From Apus apus (lineage: Eukaryota > Chordata > Aves > Apodiformes > Apodidae): a DNA stretch of 64,000 nucleotides. The notes under the pieces were generated by a model. That model ran no database searches. It saw nothing but the letters and a program-made list of their open reading frames with translations, and was not told the DNA's origin. Where the stretch lies: assembly GCF_020740795.1 (NCBI RefSeq), contig NC_067296.1:6239001-6303000 (forward strand). The letters are read 5' to 3'. How positions within the stretch are numbered: the stretch's first letter is position 1; each line of letters starts with the position of its first letter. Of this stretch, positions 38,201 to 50,200 are shown piece after piece. The translations under genes were made by a program, and so were the position numbers.

Positions 38201-41200
38201 GTCGTATAGAACTCTGGCTTTAATGACATTTTTTATGGCTTCTAAAAAGTTGAAAAGGCCCAAGGAGGAGTATTTCCACCCACTGGGTGCAGGCAGCAGT
38301 GCTGGGACCAGGCAGCCAAACCAGGCAGTGGTGTCCAGAAATGCACACTTCCCACCTGTCCCTTTTTAAGACATCATTTGCAGTTTTGTGACACAACAAA
38401 ACTCCTCAAGCACTGACTGCAGCTTATCTTGAATTTGAAGAAGAACCTTGAGGTTCTCTCACCAGAAAAAAGTGTGACCAACTGATCAGAGTCTCCACTT
38501 TAATTCTGCACTGTCTCACTAAGCAAAACCCTCCACAAATACATATTATATATGTATTTATATATATATATATATATATATATTTAGCCACCAAAGTATT
38601 TTTTTAGCCTCCTGGATCCTACTACAGTGTTATTAAAATATATCCAAGCAGATCTGCAATTTGCAAACTGACCTGATCATATGGCATTTTAAAAGTTTGC
38701 TTCCACATACAGTTCCCCTTGCAAATAAATCTGCCTGTCTTTTGGGGGCACAGATTACAATCCAGCTAGATTATTAAAAAAAAAAAAGTAAACTACAAAA
38801 TGAGTACATTTTTTTTTCCCTCAAATGCACATTCCTTACATTCAGCCAGATTTCATCAGGCCTGTGAAAAAATTAACTGCACCAGCCCCAGTGCAACCAG
38901 CCCTGACCACAGCTGACACCCAACAGACAGGGACCCCTGCAGGAAACTCCTCCTCCCCTCTCTGCTCCTACCTATAACATCAGACTTGTCACTGACTTTA
39001 GGTTTAGGGCTTCCTCCAGGGAACTCAGCTTTCCTCATCCATTCAGTAAGATCACAGAACAGGAGGATTCTACCCTGGGACACTAAAGCTCAAATAAAAA
39101 GTCTACAAGAAAACCTGCAGTTGGATGTTGTACATTTGACAGATGACTCCTCCTTCAGTTGTATTTTTACTTTTATAATCTCTACCTCAAAAGAAAAATG
39201 CATCATCCCACCATCACATGGTATTTGTAAAGCATCACTTTATTCACCCTTCTACTTGCATGGCTCTCCCTCTGCCTTTTCAAATCTCTCACCACTGTAA
39301 GCTTTGTGAGCCAAGGATGTTAATTTTGTGATTGCCAGTGTCTAGGACAACAAGGGTCTTGATTTTGTGTTCCCAGACTCTACTGTATTTACAGTCACAA
39401 CTACATGGTCAAATCATTTCAGAGGAAAAAGTTAAAAGCAAACTGACAGAACACAATGCTTCTACAGAGTAAGAAATCATAGCAAGAAGCCCAGTGGAGT
39501 GGATCTTAATGGATGCAAACAGTTAAAAATTCATAAAGCAAGTGATAAAGCAACCTGGAGTGCAACTACCTTATGATTGCTAGACATTAATGATGAATTA
39601 TTAATTATACCTTTTTTAGAGTACACATATGTTTAAGTCTTCTTCTGGGGACTCAGTTTTCTGCCTTAGGACTCAGCAGGAACCCAAAAGCCATTGCTCT
39701 TAAATCACAGGGGCAGAAGGATTACTAGTGTTAGTGCAAGAAAGGGAAGCTGTGCCTACTGCTCCAACTACCAGTAATAGCTGCAAAGGGGACTTCAGGA
39801 CTTCATTTTTGTTCTTCATCACTGTCTGCCAGAAGCCAAAACTCCTGCTAAATGACTTGTGAAGAGAGTGCTGGAGGAAGACCTCATCTGACTGCACACT
39901 CCTGACCCAGCCTGTCCATAACCTGCTCAGGAACAACACCAAGCATCAAGCCAGGAAATCACAAAGCACTTTATAAATGTGTATTTAACCTGCCAGCCTT
40001 CTCTTTTATTCTTCCTTTTATCTCCAGCTCATGGTCCAGTTTCATGAGGGGAAAAATCAGGAAAATTAGATGAGAACCCCCCTGTCCACAAGCCCTCAGC
40101 ACCCCTATGTGCTGTCCTGAAGGGACCATTATGGAATCACAGAATCATTCTGGTTGGAAAAGACCTTTAAAATTACCACTGCTCTGCACTGGTATGGCCT
40201 CACCTTGAGTACTGCCTGCAGTTTTGGGCACCACAGTACAAAAAGGACATCAAGCTATTGGAGATCATCCAAAGGAGAGCCACGAGGATGGTGAAGGGTC
40301 TGGAAGGGATGACTTATGAGGAACTGCTAAGGTCACTTGAATTATTCAGCTTATGGGGCATATTTGATGGCAGCAGGGCAGACCTCAGCTGGCTTGTGCT
40401 ACTGCCCTGTCTCAATTACCTTGGTTTTCTTCATTTTCCCTGTTCATATCCTTAGATGTGTTTTTCTCCCCAAAGAGGCTTTTTAAAATTGCATTTGCAA
40501 TTGGAAGCATCATAGCAGTGGAGGCAGTATTACTTAACCACATAGACAGGAAAGACGTTGTCAACATCATCCCTAAAATTAGTCTGGAAGAGAGAAAAAA
40601 AGGAAAAGTTCAATTTCTTCAGTTGGGCAAGTTCTCTGATATATTATAGCTACATGAAGAAAAGCTCACATGCAAGGATAACAAAACTAACAGCAAAAAA
40701 AGACTTCTGTGACTCTCCTGTAAGGGGAGGGAGCACAAGTATGGGGCTGAACCAAATAGTTCTCCTTGTGCTCCGTTGGCCTCTGAGCAAACAGCTGAAT
40801 AAACTCACTAAGCTGGAAAAAAAGTGGGATGTGGGCAGCCCCCTGGCATGGGAGACACTCAGCACAGCCCACCACAGCAGAGCTACTTGCTGAGCACCTG
40901 TATCTCACGTTCCCCTCGGAGATCCCCCTGCTCCCATAGTCACCTGGCTGGCTGAACTCCCACCAACATCAGGACCCGGAGGGCAATCCTGCGGTGTAAA
41001 TTCCACTCCTCAATGGCCGAGGCCATGATTAAGCCACTGAGGAAGAGGAAATTGGTGTCTAAAAAATACTGTGGGCAAACTTTGTTAGATGGGAGGATCC
41101 CCAGGAAGGGAAAGAGGACAATGGGCAGCAGAGCTGTCACAGCCAAGGGCAGCGCCTCCGTGCACCAGTACAGGGCCATCAGCAGGATCACGTAGAGACA

Positions 41201-44200
41201 TCTTCCTTCCTGCAAAGGGAGAGAGGAATAGTAAGACACACAGCATTACAGATAAATCGTTCACTTGGAGATGAGTTTCACCCTTAGACAAGCAAAACGC
41301 ACCATTTACTCCTTCAATGATACAGCATTTCTCCCAGATAATTTCCAACATCTGCCCCACAACACTGCGCAGGGGTGCGGGGCTCACACCAATCCTCTGA
41401 GACCACAGCAAAACCCAAGTCCTCCTCAACTGCCTGAGCTGCTGATGTGCTGCAGGGTGACACTGCACCAAGGGAGAGTAGGAACTGTCCCAGCATGTTG
41501 GATTTAGGGTGCCAAACCTCAGCAGGTGCTGCTGCCAACATCCTTAGGTGTCCCAGTACCTGACCCTGCTGCACTTAAACGTTTGTGCTTTCTCTCCAAA
41601 TCCCACAGACTCTGCCTTGCATGGCTATGGAAAACAGCTCTGAGAGATGGATGTCTCCAGTCCCCACACTTGCAATAGGAGGCACAGAGAAAGGTCTCCC
41701 AAGAGAAACCATTCCATGGCAACCCATCCCAGTCCCTGTGGGAATCCGTAAATCAAGTGCCCTGGTGTCAGGCTGCTTCCTGAGGGCAGGGAGCTCACCC
41801 ATGCCCAGCATCACCCCAGCCTTGGCCAAGGCTGGCAGGAACCCAGTGCCCTGGCACCGCAGCCTGAAATCATCCATCCACCCAAGAGGCACAAAGGAGA
41901 CCAAAGCCATTTGTCACCACAGCCATGGCTGAAATAACGAGCGACCAAAAGAAGTCAAGAGAACCTCTCCAAGCCCATGCTGGGAGACCCCCGGGGAGCA
42001 GGGGGGGAGCCCAGCACAGAGCTGGGCTTGGTCAGGAGGGGCTGAACAGGGATATTGTCAGTGGCTGCGGGGCAAAGTGTCCACAGTGCTATAAATAACA
42101 GCTGAGAGTCATTTGGAAGCCACAGAGTATTTATTTTACCACTCTTTTCCAGCTTGTGGAACAGGCCGAATTGTTACTGAAAGGCACCTCTGTCCCTCTG
42201 CTTGGACCTTCCTCCCCTGCTCCCAGGGCTGGGCTTGCTGGGGCTTTTGCAAGGAAGATGTCAGCTCTGTTGCCTGCCACAGATGGGCCAGGAAGAGCGT
42301 GGGCTGGGAACTGTGTGGAGCTGCATTCTGGGCATACCCTGGTCGCAGCTGCAGAGGCTGAGCATGCAGCAAGACACCAGAGCAGGGGACGGAGGAGCCA
42401 CAACTTCCCTGGTCACCTGCCAAAAACCCACTCCAGCCCTTAGCTGCACATGGTCATCCCTAAGGCCCCAGAGCAGACAGCAGCCCAGGAACACACCCAC
42501 AAACTGAGGATAAAAAGTAACCACAGTTATTGGGAAATCCAAAGAGCAGAATCTACCCTGATACCCTTGCTGGGTGCATAACATGAGTGAATTGAAACCA
42601 ACAGGGATTTCTAGTTCCATACCTCCGTGGTGAGTGTTTGAAAAGTGGCAAGAATGACAGAACTCCAGGTTTGCTTTTGGCACCTGAGCTTTGCATTTCA
42701 CAAGCAGTTCTGCTAGTAAAGCTCCAGTGCTTCAGGGCACGTGGACCCATGAATATCACAGAACTAGGCAATTTGCTTCAGTTTTTTAGTACATTGATCA
42801 CAGAGAAGCCACCACTTCACGTGAAGTTCCCAAGACCTGGATGTAAAGACCATTTCCAGTCCTAATTTTAGATTCCAGTAAAATGGCACACAGGATTCAG
42901 TGCAGTAAATCCTCTACATTCCCAGGGCTCAGCCCTGGCACCTGGCAGGTCCCACCAGCTCTCCATGGCTTCACTTCCCCCTGACCAGCAGGACTAGAGC
43001 AACAAACCTGGCAGTGCTAAATTTGGCATAAATAAGAAATTATATTTTAAAAAGTTTGCACACCAGTGGTTTCATTCTCATGGCTACTGATAATTTCTCT
43101 TCATTCCGGCTCTTTTTATACAAACAATTAGCTCTGTTCTCATTAAGCCCTTTCCAGTTGATCTCTAAAGGCCATATAAGTAATTTTTTATCCCACTGAC
43201 AAAATACTCAGTTTTCTGCAAGGAGAGTTGCACTAAGGTCAACTTCAAAATAAAGACACTTTGCATCTTACAGGGTAGAGCAACTGAAAATATTTAACAG
43301 TGCTTTGATATAAGAGCATATTAGTGAAGGCTTTAATTGGCTTGATGAAACAGATGAAGCACGATTTAGAAAACTAATTATAAGTAAGGGATATTTATTC
43401 TCTGGTGTATGGAAAATGTTCTGGAAAACATTGCAATGAAACACAGCATCAATCTAATAACTAAGCTTCATTGCAAGATCAAAAGCCAAAGGGTAAAACC
43501 AAAACAGGGCAGAAAACTACTGCTGTGTGGAGGGTTTTCCCAAAACTGTGAAGCCTATATGGATCAATAGCAAACCACTTTAAAAAGAAAGCTCTAGTTT
43601 TGTTTATCTACATTATTCTACCTCAAATGAAGAAAAACTGGACCCATGTTGAGCAAGTTTTTCACTTAAGATAGGACAATCATTGAATAAAAAAGGAACA
43701 AGACACTTCAGAATAACAGGTTTGGAGTAAGAACTCCCAAAAATAAATTAAAACCATTAATTAAATTGAACCAAACTCTAAATAAAATGGAGAAGTTTTA
43801 GTTTCAAAATATCTTGTCAATGTTAATGAATTAATGCTCACAATGCCCAGAAGGTTTGACCAGTATGAAAAAAATAAATGCTAACAAATGTCAGAAGGAT
43901 GGTCTTTTAGGGAGACAGCCACGCTGCCCATGCTGCTGTGTGCAGCACCATCACCCCCCTTCTTTATCCTTCACCCCCCCTGCTCTGCCACTGGCAGATG
44001 CCCTGGACTTCTCTCATCTCCCTGCTGGTTTGTTTTTTTGGGTTGTTGTTTTTTTATTTATTTTCTTCAAAATAAGTCTATCAAAGTTCAGGGGGGGAAA
44101 TGGTACCACATACGAACTTTAAAACAGGTCTTGTGATTGGGTTAATTTTATAACCATTTAATCATTTCCAGGGAGGTGCTCAGTGGCTCTGGACTACAGC

Positions 44201-47200
44201 AGCTCTCCTTCCTGTTGCTCAAGAGTCTTGGGAATGACCTCTGCCCCTCCAGACACAGATCCTGTCTGCACTGCACTGAAAGCACCAGGAATTTTCCACG
44301 CTGAGGGACCTGCTGAGCTACAGCAGAGGAAGCCAAGCTGCAGGGTAGTCTTCCATGGGCAGGAGAGCTAAGGAGAGCAGAAGGTCTCCTGGAAGGGCAG
44401 TGCCACAGGGAAAGATGGTGCTGATAGGGGAGGTGGGTCACAGAAGGTAAACTGGCTTGTCCAGGCCTAGCTCTGAGGCACAGGCAAGCACGAGCCACCA
44501 GTCCCCACTGCCCAGCTGAAGGGGAACATCAGGACCTTCAGCTGCACCTTGCCCTCCACCAGCCCCAGGAAGCCCACTGTCACAGCCTCTTCAGCAGACA
44601 GAGCAGTGTTCAAAGAAGCCCTGCCTTGGCACTGCCAAGCTTTGTTTTTTCTCCATCAACCTTTGCATGTTAAATGGCCACCACAGCCCCATCAACCCCA
44701 GACAGGCTCTCCCTCTGCCCTACGACCAGGCAAACGAGTGCCAGACAGGCAACAGGGCCTCTCCAGGACTTCAATCCCAACAGCAAGAGATATTTTGGCT
44801 GAAACTGGAGCTTTTAAAGCCCTTTCCCCCCCACCACCTTCTCAAAGGCACATCCCATCTGTGGCACTCAACTACTTGGTACAAAAGTGACTTTTAGCGT
44901 CTTGTTCACAAACTGTTCTCACTTTGTGGCTGTGATGGTGCTCCTGGCCACCTCCCTCACACTGCCTGTTCTCCAATGGGATGGAGATGTGAATTTGACT
45001 CCTACTAAACTCAGCTCTTGCAAACACCATGCAATCTGACCATAAACCAAGCCCTGTTTACCAGCCTTCCTGCCAGCAGAGCTGTTTTCCTCCCACCGGC
45101 TATTTGCAGAGTGGCTAGAAAGGAGCCAGTAACACCAGGGCAGAAGCTGTTAAGAGCTTCAGGGAAGATAGTTTGCTCTGGAGTTATGTTAAAAAGACAT
45201 AAAGCTTAACCACTTCTATTTAAACTTCTTGAAGTATTTTGGACTTTGCTATTTTACAGAAGGGACAGCTGAGGCTCAGAGCAACAAGGCAAACTGACCA
45301 AGATAATGTAAGGAAACTAATGACAAAAATAAAATGGGCATCTTAGAGAAAATCTTCTCTGTCTCAGGGGTCCTCACCTTCTCTTGGAGGCAGCAGTAGA
45401 TCCTATATCTTCAAATACTCACAGACTGAAGCTGAAATACCTCAGTGTGATGTTCTGACACCTTGTGTGAGGCTCACAGGGCTCCCTGCTGCATCTCCAT
45501 TTCAGTATCAGGGTTTGATTGTGGTTTTAAGATAGATCCACCACATTTGATTAGAAAAAAAGAAACATTTTCAGTGGTGGCAAGTGTACTAAGCTACTCC
45601 TATGATTCATGAACCTCACTGTTAAAGTAAGGTTGGCAAAATCTCAACCTGCCAGCTTCAACCCTCTGCATCTCCTGACATGCTCCTCCTTTATGCCTTA
45701 GCCTTGGCTGTCTTTATCCAGACTCTGCTTGAGATGGAGGCACCATCCAGGCAGCCATCAAGTTATCCTTGCCTTTTTATTCTTTGAAAGAAACAAATTT
45801 GGCTCCCAAGCCTCTCATCACATAGCCTGTTTTCCAGTCCTTCACTCATTCTGAGACTTCTCCAATTTGTTAACTCCATTTCTGTGGATGCCAGGCTGGA
45901 TGGACATGTGGGTGAAAGCTTCAACCTCAGCAAAAAGCAGCCTGGCAGATCCTCATTGCTCTTCCTCAACTCTTACATGTCCATAGAGACAATATCACAT
46001 GAACCCTCCTGGCTGTGGGTAGCCAGCCTGGTAGCCATACTCAGCTAATTACATATCTACACCTCAAGCTCTTTTTTGGAATTTGCTTCTCAAGAGGGAC
46101 TCCAGCCAGAATTCCTGCTGATCTCCATCCACCTTGGGGCATGTAGAAATGCACCTAGTTTATTGGTTCATAAAACTCCTCAGGCATCTCTTATAAATTA
46201 TTGTTTTTTGGATTATGGAAGTTGCCTAAATCTGTAGAGTTTACAGCAGCCAGGGCTGGATGCAAGTATTTTAATTTCTCTTCGGTTATCGTCACAACAA
46301 AAATATTTCATGATCATACAACTTCTGATGACATGAGACTGTACTATTCTGTTATACAACACTTTCCTGAGCACAGAACAAAACTGCTTCGTTCCTTTTT
46401 TTCCCCATGTTGTCCATGTGGCAACAGAATGCCATGAGTCAGATTCCTTTTTGTGCCACACACTTGAACCACCAGTCACCACCCTCAACACCCTGCCTAG
46501 GGATTCCTTCCTCAATACTTCAACATCCCTTTTCATGTTTTCTATGATTCTGAGATTTCAATTAATATTGACTCCTGTTGACTTCCCTGTTCCCCCAAGT
46601 ATCGCTGACTTTGCATCTGCTCTTTGCCAGGCTTGCTCTCTCTCTCCAGGCTGAAGCTCCCAGTGCACGTGGCAAAATGTAGTCATGCTTCTTCCAGTTA
46701 TCACCCCTCTTTCCCCATTGGAGTTCTTCCTCTCAGCTCATTTAACTGGCCATTTTTTTCAGTTTCATGAAACTGGCCTGTCTAAACCACCAAGCACATA
46801 CATAGCAGAGTCAGACTCTGTGCATGAAATGTATAAACAGGCTACAAACACTTATTTTACCTGCCAGGCTGCTACTTCTTTGCTCTTGCCACGCTCTCCA
46901 GCCCAGGATTCAGCTCCCCTTCATGCCCCAGGACACCCCAGCTCCCAGCTCACCACCCCACTCACCTACACTGGCATCACCCCCTTTCCCCACAACTCCT
47001 TTGTTCCTGTTCTTTGCTTTTGAGTGCAAGCAATGTCATTTTTCTTCTGGAAGTTCTTAAAGTCTCCTTGTTCTAATAAGGAGGACTCATTACATCCAAG
47101 TTAATTTTAAATTGCTCTATGGCCACTGAGGAAGTCAAGTCTGTTTTCTGGAGGCATTGGGCCCTGTTTGCCTGCTCAGAGCTCCTTTTAGCAGATTTGG

Positions 47201-50200
47201 CTGCCTCAGCTGTTACCAAGCCAAGAGGCTGTAGACATTGAGTTCATTAGAAGCTGTTGGAACAAGCTCTTTGCACAGCTCATTAAAAGTGCCCCCCATG
47301 CCCCTTCCAGCAGGACAGTTCCTCCAGCCCCTCCTGCCCTGCCCGAGCTCTTTGCAATCATTCACAGCCCCCAAGCAGGGGGCACACACACACTTCCACT
47401 CACGGGGCAAATATTCAGCCCTTTCAGCAGCAACCAGAGCAGGGGCTGACACACAGATCCTGTGTGGAGAACTGGTTCCTGGGGAGAGGCTCCACATGGA
47501 GCATTTCCTTGTCCTGTTTTCTGTGACAGACTCAAGCCACTGTTCCAGCCACAGTTTGGGGGACACAGCCTGAGGTCTCAGCAGACCCACCCACAAAGCA
47601 GAAATTTCATTTCTCTATTTAAGAGAAAGGAGATTGCAGACAACATCACTTATGCAAGTCTCCCTCTCCATGACTGCAATCTACAAAGAGCATCAAGTAA
47701 GAAGAAAGGGTATCAACGTAATGGCAGCTCCAGTGCCAGCCCCATCATTGTCCCTCTGAAGAGACACACACAGAGATCTGGAGAACCACCACCCCAGGGT
47801 GACAGCTGATGAAAGCTTTAATAGCAGCTTGCAGGTATTGATGCTGGAGTTTATTAGCAATAAGCAGGGACAGACTTGATGGATTATTATTCTCAAAGGA
47901 ATTCTGTGGTTCTGTGTGATTTTGTCTCCAAGGAGATGTCACCCAGGTGCAGGTTTCACTACACCCAGACCACAGTGTGTCACTCTGCAGCACACACTAA
48001 TCCAAGAAGCCACATCCTACTTGGGGTCCTCTGCTGTATCAACTTTAGGTTATGATCTCTTGGTCTGCACATCCAAGTGAAATGCTGCCCTTGAAGCCAA
48101 AGCTCAGGTGGCTGTTTATGGCTTCAGGTCCTTTGAGAGATTAAAATTGTTGAGCATCCCAGTGGGGAGAGGGTAAATGGTGACATGATGTGGGAACAGA
48201 CTTTAGCATCCCCAGAGCAGGGAAGAGCCACAGACATTCCTGTAAGACACCTTCTCACGAGGGAAATCTCCTCCTGACACTAGCAAGGGCTGAACCTCAT
48301 GGCTTCTCACCTCCTACCAGGTCCTGTACCCCCCTGCCAGGCAGCCACACCAACCATCCCAGCAGGCACAGGATGCTTTCCAGCACACCCGACTCTCCCA
48401 CGCTCCAGATCTGCCGGCACATCAAAGTTGCCTCAATAACTGCACCACACCCGGGAGCTCCTCCTGCCCCATCCTGCTCTCCGTGGGTGCCATGCCTGGG
48501 ACATCCTCCCAGTAACACCAGCAGCAGCCCAGTCAGTCCGACTCTTCTCCAGACGGAGGCAGCTCTTGCGACCGGGCTGCCCAGGACAGCGCCCGCCTGG
48601 GCTGGAGCCCCGTGTTAGGACGAAGCACCCGGTGCAGCTGAGCGCACTCACTTGCCATCGTGCGGCAGGATCCCTTCCAAGCTCCAACGCCTGCCGACCC
48701 CTCACACCTGCTGAGCCCTCCCCTCTCCCCCCGCAGGTGAGTGCGTACCCTGCTCCCACCCGCTGCTCCGGCTGCTCAGGGCGGCTCAAGCAAGCTCCAG
48801 ACGTCAGCACTTAATCCCCTGTTGATGCAACAAGTTTCCTTTCTTGCTGAAGGAGAGACAACTTCGTGTTGAAACTGTAGATTAATCACTGACTCCTGAA
48901 CACGAACAGACAGGGCTTCCCACGGCAGCTCGCAGCGGCAGGTTCACCCCTGCCAGACTCAGGTGGTGAAGCTGCAGCCGGGCTCGCTTGGAACGCTGCG
49001 TGGTCACGGCCGTGAGAGCATCAGAGCCGTGACAGCGACCAGCGCAGGTACCAGCGCTCTCACTGCTACCGACAGTAATGCATTTAGTACCCACGGAGAC
49101 TGAAGAGCAGCTCCGTAAGGCAGGGGGGCCAGTCAGCTCTGCCAGGGCCTCTCCTTCCCTCCACACAGCTGCCCTGTGGCTTCTGCACCCTCTCAGCCAC
49201 AAGTGCTACCACTTCCCCATCAACAGTTTTTCCTCAACAGAACAGCATTACTCAGAGTGGACCGTGTGTGAGCTCCTCGAGGGGTTTCCACCCAGGAACA
49301 CACAGCAGCACACTGCCAGAGTGCAGCAGGGACTTCTTTTTCTTCCATACTTCTGGAGAAGTCACTTTCCTGAACATCCAGATTACAACACAGCCTGTGT
49401 GACAGTGTGCACTTCTGCCAGCACATTTTGCATCTGGATCCAAGGCAAAGCCCCAGATTCATCTGTGATTTATCCTCACTATTAACCATGGCACAGCTCA
49501 GGCTTGTGTTGAGCAGACAGTGCATCTCCTCACCCTCTAAATGTAGCTCATGATTTTACAAGTGCCAAACTTGTTAAATATAACTGAAGTCACTTGTTCG
49601 GCTACCATAAATGAATATACAAATAAGATTACCTACTTCAGAATCTGCAAGATAATGAAGTATCTGTTGTGCAATGTAGTTTCTGCTCTTCCAGGCAAAC
49701 ACTAGGTATCACTCCTAAGAAAATCACTCAATAATTAAAAACAGAAAAAAGGGAAATTAAATCCAAAGCATTTTCTCTTTTAACATATGGCATCATTAAA
49801 TAAAACAGTGACCATACTATTTTATTATTATTTGAGAGATTTATTTGGCTATCTTGAACATAGAAGTTTCACCTGACAAGACAAATGGCACCTTCATGTC
49901 GTTACAGCATCTGAATCATTCTATAATGACTAAGTATAAACATCACCTATTTTGTGATCTAAACAAAATCATTCTCAAATGCATCTGAGTCAGATTGTAA
50001 GAGTGAAATTCTTCCCATAGCAAACTCAAGGTAACAAAATTCCCCAGTGACTTCACTGCCCTGTGCATTCCCACTCAAGGCTCAGACCTCCTGCTGCATG
50101 AGAGCTGCGTGCACGGGACAGCTGCAAAAATCCTCCAGTCTCCAAAATTTTGTCACAGACTACTTAATGTGCAGCCTAATACACGTGGCAAAGCATAAAC

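Larger units (their letters stand above)
36255..40419 (-). other. SLC13A3: SLC13A3 intron 3
   Basis: A 4.2-kb intron with a (TA)n run and two opposed CR1 fragments at its 5' end (high coordinates). I looked for an additional coding exon and none is needed: exon 3 and exon 4 join in phase and match human loop length. Confidence 0.75.

Noticed and set aside
40258-40455. Plus-strand ORF as a host gene
   Set aside because: It reads as the end of the CR1 reverse-transcriptase ORF, so it is part of a dead LINE fragment.
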